Positions 9,721 through 19,579 of a stretch of DNA of 64,000 nucleotides are shown here, in pieces. Below the pieces are notes generated by a model. That model was not told where the DNA came from. It was given only the letters and a program-made list of their open reading frames with translations, and searched no databases. Location of the stretch: contig CP092870.1 in assembly GCA_030710605.1 (NCBI GenBank), positions 90,449,042 to 90,513,041 of the forward strand, in the 5' to 3' direction. The translations under genes were made by a program, and so were the position numbers. Numbering within the stretch: position 1 is the first letter of the stretch; each line of letters starts with the position of its first letter. The stretch comes from Cordylochernes scorpioides. Lineage: Eukaryota; Arthropoda; Arachnida; Pseudoscorpiones; Chernetidae.

Positions 9721-10196
9721 ATCAATTAGAATATATCAATTTTACTGTCATCCTCGTAATTTTACCCCACAAAATATGATTTTCAATTTATTTCACTATA
9801 GATTAGTAAAATATAATCATAATAAATAATATTTGTTAAAACATTATTTATTGGGCATACATAAACTGAGGAAGAAAACGAACGAAGCAAGGTCAAAATA
9901 TTCAACTTAAAAACAGCATTTTATTATTTGGTGAAAATTCACTCTGATAAAACCTGGACGTTACCAGCCCTGTTTATTCGGTTAGTTATGTTTATTTTAA
10001 TCAAATGAGCCCTCGTTCTATTTTATTGAAAATATGATATCTCTGAAAAATATTCAAAATAATTGAACAGTAACATGGCAAGTGAGAGAGAGAGAGAGTA
10101 AGTTGTAAAATAATACTGAAAGAGAAAAATCTATATAAAAGGTTTTTATATGACTTGTATTAAAACAGGGTGTAGTATCAGATGTCATAAAATATA
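9721..10196. other. AT-rich stretch, nothing recognised
   Basis: Contains a short (GA)n run near 10086-10100; no gene or RNA motif seen. Confidence 0.5.
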
Positions 10197-10357
10197 CAGT
10201 AGAACCTCTCTTTAGCGCACACCTCTCCACAAAGAACAGTTTTCATTTGCAAAATTACCATTTTTTATAATTTAACAACTCTCCGGTAAGAGGACAACTT
10301 TCCCTAAAGGACAATTTGGCTTTGCAATTAGGTGTCCTTTACAGGGAGGTTCTACTG
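10197..10357. mobile_element. Short inverted-repeat DNA element (CAGTAGAACC family), copy 1
   Basis: Ends CAGTAGAACCTC and GAGGTTCTACTG form terminal inverted repeats flanked by TA on both sides, as for pogo/Tigger-type MITEs. Other copies lie at 25056-25209, 32323-32486 and 33733-33877. Confidence 0.8.
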
Positions 10358-10529
10358 TACATTGTAAAAATAGATAAGACTTTATGTGAAACATTTTTTT
10401 CTGATAATACGATTTCGAAATATTCATACTTTAAGTAAAGTTTAAAATATATTAATGAATCTGTCTTTGCATATTTGCTCTTTAAATATTTGTTATTTGT
10501 GTACAATTTACATAATTTTTAATTTAACG

Positions 10530-10855
10530 TATTTAAAATATACAGTTATCAGCGTCATAATCAATTATTTCTTAATTCTGTCACCGTTTGCTTTTGTGAA
10601 TGGAATAAATACCCAAATATGGCCATTTCTCATAACCATCGTGTTTAAGTGGTAGAATGCTCGCCTGCCACTGCGGGCGGCCCGGGTTCGATTCCAGGCC
10701 GATGCATTTTTTTTTTTTTTACAATTTTTAAAACTCATTTATATATTATACAAGAATGACATCCACGGCGCCAATTTATAATTGTAACGAATAGTAATTG
10801 AATAAAAGCATTTAATCGGGTAAAACCCGGGCTTTGCCCGGGCCATTCGGCTAGT
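10530..10855 (+). mobile_element. Helitron-like 3' terminus carrying a tRNA-Gly-like sequence
   Basis: The 3' end shows the Helitron signature: GC hairpin CCCGGGC-TTT-GCCCGGG (10826-10842) followed 8 nt later by CTAG (10851-10854). The body contains the family block with GACATCCACGGCGCCAATTT and a degenerate tRNA-Gly. The 5' boundary is not defined; the shared family sequence begins near TACAGTTATCAGCGTCAT (10539). Confidence 0.65.
10636..10706 (+). tRNA. tRNA-Gly(GCC)-like pseudogene in Helitron-like element
   Basis: Keeps TGGTAGAATGCTCGCCTGCCA and a B-box GGGTTCGATTCC, but has a damaged D-arm (GTGTTTAAG), an extra T in the anticodon arm and a mutated T-stem. Confidence 0.7.
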
Positions 10856-10859
10856 GTTT

Positions 10860-11254
10860 TTGATATAATTAGGACGTAATAATAAAGTTAGGTAGTCCAG
10901 CCTTAGGAATAATCTTGTTTCCTTAAACTTCGTTCGTGGCCCGGATCGAAAAGACAGAACCATATGCCTTCGTACAGTTACTCTCTATTTTAGTTTTACT
11001 AAGCTAAAACTCTAATTACACTGGTCTACACCGAAAAAGATGTTTTTGATAATTCATCAGTTACTAGCTTAATTAGAGGTGCTGATCACGAATATAATGT
11101 TAGTTTTTATGTATATCATCCAATTTTAGATATATAACATATACATATTTAGGCCACAATGTGGTACATCAGTCCATATAAGCGTTACGAAAAACACATT
11201 GAAGGCAAATAAAAATTGAGAACGTGATACCAAAAGGTACTTTATTTACTTTAG
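10860..11254. other. No gene recognised
   Basis: Mixed-composition spacer between a Helitron-like end and the SINE-LINE-SINE block. Confidence 0.5.
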
Positions 11255-11255
11255 T

Positions 11256-11438
11256 CCTGGTTCACCTGGTTCAAATTCACATAAATAGGTACCGCTCAGC
11301 AAGAGCAACCTAGTTCATGACAATTGAACAATCAATAATATGTGAAGGTTATTCACATATTAAACAATTTTTACGCCGGATTCAATCCCGGTTCATGACT
11401 GTCGGGAACCGAGGGTGTTACCCACTCGTCCACCGACT
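11256..11438 (-). mobile_element. tRNA-headed SINE (Ser-like head), copy 1
   Basis: Minus strand: head GTCGGTGGACGAGTGGGTAA (A-box-like), then GGTTCCCGACAGTCATGAAC and a degenerate B-box, an unrelated body, and a 3' end with AGGTTGCTCTTGCTGAGCGG and TACCTATTT. That 3' end resembles the 3' end of the adjoining LINE. Flanked by TTACTTTAGT on both sides. Confidence 0.75.
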
Positions 11439-11566
11439 TTATTGTTATTTTACTTTAGTTTCCAAGTTCCAAATAACTTTATTAGGTGCCGCTCAAAAAG
11501 AGCAACCTAGATCATCATATTTACAATATACTGAGGGGGTGGTTATGTACAGGGGTTCATTTACAA

Positions 11567-13609
11567 TTATAATTCATAATGATGTCGTTGGGTCCGGATT
11601 CTTAGGTCCTTGGGGATATTGTTCTTGAGAAGGTTTTTTCTGGCTTGTTTGATATTCAAGGTGGGTTTGTTTTTCCTTTTTTTCCACTTTTCGTCATTCT
11701 GGCTTAATTGATGGAGAATTTGTCTAGGTTTTAAATTTCTTATTTTCCTTTTTCCGCATTTGTAGTTTGTGGCTTCCTTAAAGGTGGGGTTTTCTAATTT
11801 TTCGGATTTTTCATAGAATTTAAATGATTGTCTAACAATGTAGTCATTGATGTTTTCGATATTTAGATCGTTCCTGAGGATTGTGTTCCGAACGAACCAG
11901 GGTGAAGACATGATTTTTCTGATCATTTTATTTTCGAAGACTTCTAGCTTTTTAAGGATGGTCTTATGTGCTGTCATAAAAATGGGGTGGCCATATATGA
12001 GTATTGGTCTTATTATTGACGTGTAAATGGTTCTTTTGCAATGAATGGATAATTTGCTTTTCGGTCCTAGAAGTAGGGATAATCGCTGTTGGGCAGCTTT
12101 CGCCAAATTAATTCTGTTTTCGATGTGTGTTTTTTGAAGGTTAGGTGCTCGTCTAGGGTCATCCCTAGGTATCGGATGTTCTCTTTCCATTTAATATTGT
12201 CTTCGAAGACAAAAAGTTCGTCTAAAGGTTTCTTAATTTTGTCTTTTTTTCTGGAGAAAATTATTGCTTCACTTTTTTGGGGGTTCATTGTGACTCGCCA
12301 TTCTTTACACCAGAGCGTGGAAAAGATGCAGGCCTCTTGTAGTTTCATGTGGAGTCTGTCGAAGTCGTATGTCGAGGCCAAAATGGCGGCATCATCGGCA
12401 AATAGGTGTAAAGAGGTGTCTTCAATACAGGGGAAGTCATCTATATATATGTCAAATAAGGTTGGTCCTGTGACTGATCCTTGGGGGACCCCGGCAAGGA
12501 TGTTCCTAGCTGTTGAAAGTTCGTCTTTGATTCGTACCTTGAATGTTCTATATGTTAAGAAGTTTTGCGTTATTTTTATGATGTCTCCAGGAAGGTGCTT
12601 TTTGCACATTTTGTAGAGATGGGCTTCGTGCCAGACTTTATCGAATGCTTTGGCATATCGAAGAATACGGCTCCTGTTATTTGGTTTAGGTCCATGGCTT
12701 TTCTTATTTTTTCAGTGACAACAACTAGCTGGTGCAATGTTGAGTGCTTGGCTTGGTAGCCAAATTGTTCAAGTCTGAGTGGATTCTTTTCTTCTAGGGA
12801 TTTTCTGAGTCTTCTTAAAACAATTCTTTCGAATAGTTTTGAGATGGAAGGTAACAGCGAAATGGGCCTGTAGCTTGTTGGTTCATGGATGTATTTTCCT
12901 TTTTCAAGTATGGGACAGATAATGGACGTTTTCCATCTGTCAGGGAAGTGGGCAAGCTGCAGTGAGGCGTTAAAGATTTCGGTTATTGATGCTAGCATAT
13001 GATTAGGGAGCAGTTTGAGAGCTTCATTAGGCAATTCGTCGATTCCGGGAGCTTTTTTATTTGGTAGATATTCAATAATCGCTTTTATTTCACCAATGTT
13101 TGTTGGTTCTAGTCCTGTTTCTTTGGAGCCTTCTCCCGCTTGGGTTAGTGGTGGTGGAACCCCAGGCAGGATGTTTGCAGTTTAGGTCCCCTGCTATGAT
13201 GGTCGGTGTGTCCGTTCAAAAAAATGTTATAGATATCGGTTTGATCTAGATAGGTGTTTGGTGGTTTGTAGCACGAATACAGGTTCATATTTAACCCGTT
13301 TTTGTTTTTGATTGAAATTCCTCTTGTTTCCAGGTTTGAGGTGGTGGCATGAATAGGTGCATGGCTGTACTTCTTGTGGATGAATATGGCAGTTCCACCA
13401 CCTTGTCCGGTTAGTCTGTCGTTGCGGAGGGTGATGAAGTTTTGAATCCTCTTTTTATGGCACGGCTTAAGCCAGGTTTCTGACACTAGTGCGATGTCGA
13501 TGTCGTGGTCGTTCGGGAATTCTGAGAATTGTTGTTTTTTGTTTCGGAGACTACACGCGTTCCAGTGAACGATTCGAAGGCTATTTTTATACATATTTTT
13601 GTTATTCAT
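11567..13609 (-). pseudogene. LINE ORF2: endonuclease/reverse transcriptase, frameshifted and deleted
   Basis: Begins with an apurinic-type endonuclease (IVHWNACSL, then LVSETWL with the catalytic glutamate, then GGGTAIFIHKKY). In a shifted frame around 13190 follows GDLNCKHPAWGS, the catalytic Asp/Asn motif, and then within about 30 codons the reverse-transcriptase N-terminus (NKKAPGIDELPNE near 13045), so roughly 200 residues are missing. The polymerase has FPDRWKTS, YRPISLLP, GVPQGSVTGPTLF and the active-site FADD (12402-12391). Frame breaks lie near 13190, 12590 and 12130. The C-terminal part (11567 onward) lacks an RNase H domain, as expected for the Jockey clade. It is not functional as it stands. 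Confidence 0.88.
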
Positions 13610-15063
13610 TTACATCTAAAGGTGTCTACAACGTTCTTCATGATGTTGGCTATTATTGCGGGGTCACTGAGAGCCTTTTTGATAGCGCTCTCTAGTTGGT
13701 TGACCTTAGTGGCTGAAGGAGGATTGGGACGTTCTTTATTGACATATGGAGTTTTATTCTTGTTTTGAGTGGGTTGGGGAATTTCAGAAGGGTTTGGACC
13801 TGTAGGGTTGGATTTTTCTTTTTCTGTATTGGAGTTTGGTTTCTTATTAATTTGGGTTTGGGGCACTCTATTTATTTTTCTGTATAGTGGGCAACCACGC
13901 CAACTTGCTGTATGCTGACCCTGGCAGTTTGCACATTTAGGTGGGACTTCCTTTTCTTTGGCGCATTCGAATGTGAAATGATTTTCTCCCCATTTTACAC
14001 ATTTAGGAGTTTCCCTGCATTCAAACTGAGAGTGACCAAAGTTTTGGCACCTATGGCATTGTCCGGGGCCTTTGGGAGCCCTGTAAGCCTCGACGTTGCA
14101 CTTCATGTCGCAGAGATCTGTGATATTGTAAATTTCTTTATTCCTTGCAGTCTTAGGAAGGGTTACCTGGATTAGTGGAAGCTCCTCCTTTGTTCTTGAA
14201 TTTCGTAGTCTTGCAAGTTTGGACATCTCGAATCCCTTGTTTTCCAGATCCTCTTGTATTTCGGGGATAGTGATGCAGCGGTCGAGACCTCTGACGACCA
14301 CTCTAATGCTCTTTTCGTCGTCTAGGATCTTGAAGTGGAAGGTGTAGTGGCGATCTTCCAACCACTTGGTAGCTATCCGGTAGTCTGATGTTGTGTGAGT
14401 CTGAACGTTGATGTATCGGCCTGATGTGTAAAATTCTGGCTTTTGTTTGGTACACTTGATAAGACCATCTCTAAGGCCTGACCATTCCTTTACTCCGCTT
14501 ATTTTAATTGGTGGTATTCTGATCTTGGGGTTAGGGGTGGGATTGTTAGGTTTGTTATTCGATGTTTCGTTAGGTTTCTTTGATGGGTTAGAGTTTTTAT
14601 GGTTTTGTTCATGATTTGGCATTTTGTTTGGTGTCACTTCGATTTCCATTTCGACTGTTTCTGCTCCATGAGGCTTTTCAGGCTGTTTATTTTGTAATTT
14701 TGGTTCGGGATTACCTTGTGACCTTTGGTTGGAGCACCAGGTTGTTTTTTGCGTTGTTGTTTCTTTTGCGGCTACTGGTGATTTTTCTCTTGGGCGCTTC
14801 GCTGGAGCTTTTGTAGTATTGTGTTCTAGGTAGTTTGAGCGCAGTTCGCACAGTTCCCTTTCGTAAAAGTCAATAAAATTTATTAGCTCAGCAAAGGTAG
14901 TTTCGACCGCGCCGGAGTATTTTTTCAAAGCTTGAGAATCTTCTTCATTTTTTAATTCTGGGCATTATGAAAGTTTCCAGATTGAATATTTACGGGTACC
15001 TAACGGGTATTTGGGGTTGGTAAAATTAGTGTTGGGTACTTCTGGTGCAGGGAGGTCTTCCAT
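13606..15063 (-). pseudogene. LINE ORF1: Gag-like protein with three zinc knuckles, one stop codon
   Basis: The frame starts at an ATG (15063) and would give 485 residues, but a TAA at 14967-14965 (33rd codon) interrupts it. The rest is open. The N-terminal third is charged and proline/lysine rich. The middle resembles the PRE_C2HC region of arthropod LINE Gags (about 14440-14110). Three clustered knuckles follow: CHRCQNFGHSQFEC, CVKWGENHFTFEC (second Cys replaced by Trp) and CANCQGQHTASWRGC. The stop TGA overlaps the ORF2 start as ATGA. Such proteins bind element RNA. The single stop suggests recent decay. Confidence 0.88.
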
Positions 15064-15137
15064 GGTTCGGGTTTTTCGCGTGGGACTCAAAATTCTTCAA
15101 AATTCCTTATATAATATTCGTCTTTTTTTACTTTAGT

Positions 15138-15319
15138 GGTTGGTTCAAATTCACATAAATAGGTACCGCTCAGCAAGAGCAACCTAGTTCATGATATGAT
15201 AATGGAACAATGAATAATATGTGAAGGTTAATCACATATTAAACAAAATTTTAAAGCGGGATTCAATCCCGGTTCATGACTGTCGGGAATCGAGGGTGTT
15301 ACCCACTCGTCCACCGACT
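15138..15319 (-). mobile_element. tRNA-headed SINE (Ser-like head), copy 2
   Basis: Same family and orientation as 11256-11438: head GTCGGTGGACGAGTGGGTAA, 3' tail AGGTTGCTCTTGCTGAGCGG then TACCTATTTATGTG. Flanked by TTTACTTTAGT on both sides (15127-15137 and 15325-15335). Confidence 0.75.
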
Positions 15320-15335
15320 TATTTTTACTTTAGTA

Positions 15336-15887
15336 TAAGAAAACTGAATCTATACACAAATATATAAAATGCTACAGTCAATCCTTCATGAATTTCAACC
15401 TTATAATCCTTAGAACTGGCTGTCATTCTATACCTACCCGTAGAACAGGACAATGTTCTAATAGCATTATATATAAGAACGCGTTATTGCCAATCATGAT
15501 GCAGAACAAAGGACCTAATGGAACCTTCACAATCTGCCAAAGTCGCTAGGCCAAATCTATGGCCAAAATATAGATTAAAATTTTCCGAGAGGATATTCAT
15601 TTATAAAATTAAAGCTCACTTCACCGTCAAAACAGACGCCAATTAAAACAATTGACAATTTTTTTATATATAATTTATAATAATAATAACAAGATTTACT
15701 GGCCTACGTATCTTTAATTTTAATAAAATCATATTAACAATGCAGCATTCAATTTTAATGTATTACCTAGTAATTTTACAATCATCACAAACATACATTT
15801 TCAAATTGTAAAAGAGATAACTTGTTTTCTCTTTATTGCTTTAACGAATTACTTTTTTATATTAACTGCTTTGAATCTCCTGGACAT
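15336..15887. other. AT-rich stretch, nothing recognised
   Basis: No open frame, RNA gene or repeat family identified. Confidence 0.5.
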
Positions 15888-16128
15888 AAATTTAAAAACT
15901 AAAAAGATTTCTGGAGATGAATTTCTTTTTATCTTATTAAAGTCTCAAAAAAGCTTACGTAATTTTTCTACAGGAGAACATAAATAAACGACGCCTGATG
16001 ATAAAGGAATAGTTTAGGTGGTGTTTTATTCCTGTAGAGAGGCTGAGATGCCCATAAAGCTTGAGACTGCTTTAATTAAATAAAAAGAAAATCATCTCCA
16101 GAAACCTTTTTAATTTAACGAATTTTAA
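15888..16128. mobile_element. Foldback element
   Basis: Left arm with GATTTCTGGAGATGAATTTC and right arm with GAAAATCATCTCCAGAAACC are imperfect inverted repeats, also pairing AAGTCTCAA with TTGAGACTGC further in. The loop contains no coding sequence. Confidence 0.65.
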
Positions 16129-16139
16129 AATATTTGTTG

Positions 16140-16352
16140 TTATAACCACAGTTTTTCTTTATTGGAGAGAAGACGTTCTGAAAACATTGCTAAAACTGTC
16201 GCTTCTGAAAACGGTCTCTCATCGGAGACACTTTTAGAAAAGACCACTTCTTGAAGAGACCGGTGAAGCCACGCTTTTAGGAATTCTTTTAATGGAACAT
16301 CTCCTTCTTCAATGCGTTCCTCTACTGAGGTTAGGCCACATGGTCTCTCCAT
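16140..16352 (-). CDS. Short open frame running out of the minisatellite; possible exon, unrecognised
   Basis: Minus-strand frame of 70 residues. The first 13 or so residues lie in the 55-bp minisatellite; the rest (LKEFLKAWLHRSLQEVVF..) has a protein-like amphipathic composition and ends KEKLWL. No family is recognised. It may be the 3' exon of a gene whose body contains, or was invaded by, the repeat array; it may also be chance. No polyadenylation signal is clear because the foldback element at 15888-16128 follows the stop. Confidence 0.3.
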   Translation of the reverse strand: MERPCGLTSVEERIEEGDVPLKEFLKAWLHRSLQEVVFSKSVSDERPFSEATVLAMFSERLLSNKEKLWL

Positions 16353-16634
16353 ATCTCCCTCCTTCAGTGCCTTTCTCTACTGAGGGTGGGCCACATGGTC
16401 TCTCCATATCTCCCTCCTTCAGTACCTTCCTCTACTGAGGGTGGGCCACATGGTCTCTCCATATCTCCCTCCTTCAGTGCCTTCCTCTACTGAGGTTAGG
16501 CCACATGGTCTCTCCATATCTCCCTCCTTCAGTACCTTCCTCTACTGAGGGTGGGCCACATGGTCTCTCCATATCTCCCTCCTTCAGTGCCTTCCTCTAC
16601 TGAGGTTAGGCCACATGATCTCTCCATATCTCCC
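16318..16634. repeat. 55-bp minisatellite, left block
   Basis: Unit with GGCCACATGGTCTCTCCATA and TCCCTCCTTCAGT repeats every 55 bp, about six units. It stops abruptly at 16634 inside a unit (ATATCTCCCT) where LINE sequence begins; the array resumes at 18207. Confidence 0.9.
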
Positions 16635-16660
16635 TAGGGTGCGGTTCCTGGAGGCACCGG

Positions 16661-17983
16661 ATGGATTCTCCTCTAGGGATCTCCTGGACATCCGAATCGC
16701 TAAATATCCTGGGCTGCACGATCACCGCTGGGAACACCGTTGCCTCCCAGGCCTCCCACCTGATGGGGCTGCTAGAGCGAGCCATCGCGAGGTGGTCTAC
16801 CTTCGTTCGCGGACTGTCTCTGGTGGGTCGTGCCCGCGCGGCCAACTGCTTGGTCCTGGGTTCCTGCACCACCTCCACGGCTACGTTCCACCTGAAACCA
16901 CCATCGGCCTGTTGCAGGCACGGCTGGCGCGCTTCGTGTGGGGTACGAGCCGAGTCTCGTGGCTCCCAGGGGGTATTCTGGCTCGCCCAGTCTCCGAGGG
17001 TGGCGTCGGCCTGCTTGACATCGCGGGCCAGCTTCGGCTTGCCTGCCTGAAGGGCGTTCAAGCTTCTCTGCGCGGCGCCGCCAACGGCTATTCTTGGCTG
17101 GTCCGTAGCCGGACGTGGATGACATCGCCGGCTCCTGATGTCTGGCTCTCACCGAGGAGAAGGAGGCTGCTGAGTGAGTCTTTGGGAATCCGTGTCCAGC
17201 ATTCTTGAGCTGAACCACCGAATTCTCCATCCTGCCAGCTTGAGGTCTCTGCGTCTTCGAGGCGACAACAGGTTCCTGCGGCCGCCAGACCTGCTGGCTC
17301 CCGACCGCTGGCTTCAGACGACTGTCGGAGACTTCTCAGATGGCGCCCCTGCTCTTGTACGCTCAACGCGGGCTGCGCTTCTGGACGCACAGCACCTCGG
17401 GACCTTCTGCCAGCGACTCCTGCAGGAAAATTCCAGTTCCAGATATCATATGGAGTACGAGGCGGAGACCATCGTTTTGAGGGGCTCAACAACGCCTATT
17501 ACCCGCCTAAACAACCAGAGTGCGCGCCGGGAACTGGACGCGGCACGGCTCCAGGCGCACCCTGCTGCAGAGCTGGCTGAGCGGTGGGACCATACCGTAG
17601 ATGTGACCCGCTCCATCTCATGGGCTGACCTGCGTCGCAATTACTTCTCGGAGCACGACGCAGATATCGCTCTACGATTGGCCCTCCACGCCCTACCACA
17701 TCTTGAACATCCTGCCTCGAGGCGTGCAAACTGTGCCGCCTGTGAGTCCAGCGACGGGTTGCTGACCCACAGATATTGGAGTTGCCGAGCCGTGCGACCC
17801 CTGCTCCGGGAGGTGTTCGCCTCCTGCGAAATGCCCCTGGATCTACTGGCCTGGCTCTTCGGCGTCGGCCTCCATACCGAGGTAATGAAGATCACAAGTG
17901 TGGCGAAGGCCACCATCTACAAGATCCATCTTGGTCTTGAGCTGGGCAACGCCAGCCAACACCTAAACCTGCCCAATCTGTGA
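16661..17983 (+). pseudogene. LINE ORF2 C-terminal part with two frameshifts
   Basis: Three consecutive frames: 16661-16900 (thumb, ILGCTITAGN..), 16900-17190 (LARFVWGTSRVSWLPGG..GGVGLLD) and 17174-17983. The last is open for 269 residues and has DADIALRLALHALPH and the knuckle CAACESSDGLLTHRYWSC, then ITSVAKATIYKIHLGLE near the stop. Two frameshifts and the missing endonuclease and polymerase core make it nonfunctional. Confidence 0.85.
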
Positions 17984-18186
17984 GAAAGAACTCTCGCAGT
18001 CCACCGGTGGCGGAGTCTTTCCCGCGGTGGGCGCCACCAATGTAGCCTTGTATATATCTAAATATTTCTGTATATTTTATCATTTTTAAAAAAATTCGTA
18101 TCTGTTTATTCGTATATTTGTAGTTATATATTTTTTATTTATATTTATTCTGTATTTAACCTTGTATAATTTTATATGAACATTGA

Positions 18187-18192
18187 AATAAA
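18187..18192 (+). terminator. LINE polyadenylation signal
   Basis: AATAAA close to the 3' border of the LINE copy, as in many LINEs. Confidence 0.6.
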
Positions 18193-18206
18193 GTAGTTTC
18201 AATCTC

Positions 18207-19490
18207 TATCTCCATATCTCCCTCCTTAAATACCTTCCTCTACTGAGGATGGGCCACATGGTCTCTCCATATCTCCCTCCTTAAATACCTTCCTCTACTG
18301 AGGGTGGGCCACATGGTCTCTCCATATCTCCCTCCTTAAATACCTTCCTCTACTGAGGGTGGGCCACATGGTCTCTCCATATCTCCCTCCTTAAATACCT
18401 TCCTCTACTGAGGGTGGGCCACATGGTCTCTCCATATCTCCCTCCTTCAATACCTTCCTCTACTGAGGGTGGGCCACATGGTCTCTCCATATCTCCCTCC
18501 TTCAATACCTTCCTTTACTAAGGGAGAGCCACATGGTCTCTCCATATCTTCCTCCTTCAAATTATTCTTTACTGAGGTGGGCCACATGGTCTCTCCATAT
18601 TTCCCTCCTTCAGTACCTTCCTCTACTGAGGGTGGGCCACATGGTCTCTCCATATCTCCCTCCTCCAATACCTTCCTTTACTAAGGGAGAGCCACATGGT
18701 CTCTCCATATCTTCCTCCTTCAAATTATTCTTTACTGAGGTGGGCCACATGGTCTCTCCATATCTCCCTCCTTCAGTACCTTCCTCTACTGAGGGTGGGC
18801 CACATGGTCTCTCCATATCTTCCTCCTTCAAATTATTCTTTACTGAGGTGGGCCACATGGTCTCTCCATATCTCCCTCCTTCAGTACCTTCCTCTACTGA
18901 GGGTGGGCCACATGGTCTCTCCATATCTTCCTCCTTCAAATTATTCTTTACTGAGGTGGGCCACAAGGTCTCTCCATATTTCCCTCCTTCAATACCTTCC
19001 TTTACTAAGGGAGAGCTACATGGTCTCTCCATATCTCTCTCTTTCAATTCCTTCTTCTACTAAGGGTGGGCCAAATGGTCTCTCCATATTTCCCTCCTTC
19101 AATGCCTTCCTTTACTAAGGGAGAGCCACATGGTCTCTTCATATCTCCCTCTTTCAATTCCTTCTTCTACTGACTGTGCCCACAAGGTCTCTCCATATCT
19201 TCCTCCTTCAATTCCTTTTCTAATGTGGGTGGGTCACATGTTCTTTCCATATCTACCTCCTTCAAATTCTTCTTCTACTGAGGGTGGGCCACATGGTCTC
19301 TCCATATCTCCCTCCTTCATTGCTTTCCAATACTGAGGTTGGGCCACATGGTCTCTCCATATCTCCCTCCTTCATTGCTTTCCTATTATTTAGGTTGGGC
19401 CACATGGTCTCTCCAGATCTCCCTCCTTCAATTCCTTCCTCTACTGAGGGTGGGCCACATGGTCTTTCCATATCTCCCTCCTCAGCTCCA
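18207..19490. repeat. 55-bp minisatellite, right block, with higher-order structure
   Basis: Continuation of the array at 16318-16634. At 18210-18500 the unit is 55 bp. From about 18520 to 18990 alternating variants (one ending CAAATTATTCTTTACTGAGG, one ending CAGTACCTTCCTCTACTGAG) form a dimer of about 108 bp, which keeps a frame open on each strand. Later units diverge. The long frames here follow from the period and are not evidence of a gene. Confidence 0.9.
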
Positions 19491-19579
19491 TTATTCAAGT
19501 GTGCATCATATAGTTGACATTGTCATGTATTTTAATAACTTTCCACTTAGTATTTGAAAAATATAAAAATAAATATATA

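Larger units (their letters stand above)
11462..15127 (-). mobile_element. Jockey-type LINE, near full length but internally deleted
   Basis: One non-LTR retrotransposon on the minus strand: 5' UTR from about 15127, ORF1 (15063-13606), ORF2 (13609-11567) and a 3' end near 11462 with CCTAATAAAG. ORF2 begins inside the last codon of ORF1 (ATGA overlap). TTACTTTAGT stands at both ends. About half of the endonuclease and the linker to the reverse transcriptase are deleted near 13160, and ORF1 has an in-frame stop, so it is dead. Truncated relatives are at 62322-62512 (+) and 32125-32215 (+). Confidence 0.88.
16635..18206 (+). mobile_element. 5'-truncated LINE inserted in the 55-bp minisatellite
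   Basis: GC-rich, coding-like sequence quite unlike the flanks. It encodes the end of a LINE reverse transcriptase (FVRGLSLVGRARAAN thumb region near 16800-16870), a connection region and a C-terminal zinc knuckle. The 3' UTR ends in AATAAA (18187-18192). ATCTCCCT is present at both borders, but because the target is a repeat the duplication cannot be sized. The related copy at 44031-44768 shares the C-terminus. Confidence 0.85.

Noticed and set aside
13489-14816. Plus-strand frames across the LINE
   Set aside because: They are antisense to ORF1/ORF2, which carry clear domains.
18447-19557. Overlapping 70-176 codon frames on both strands
   Set aside because: They arise from the 54/55-bp minisatellite and its dimers, occur on both strands at once and show no domain.
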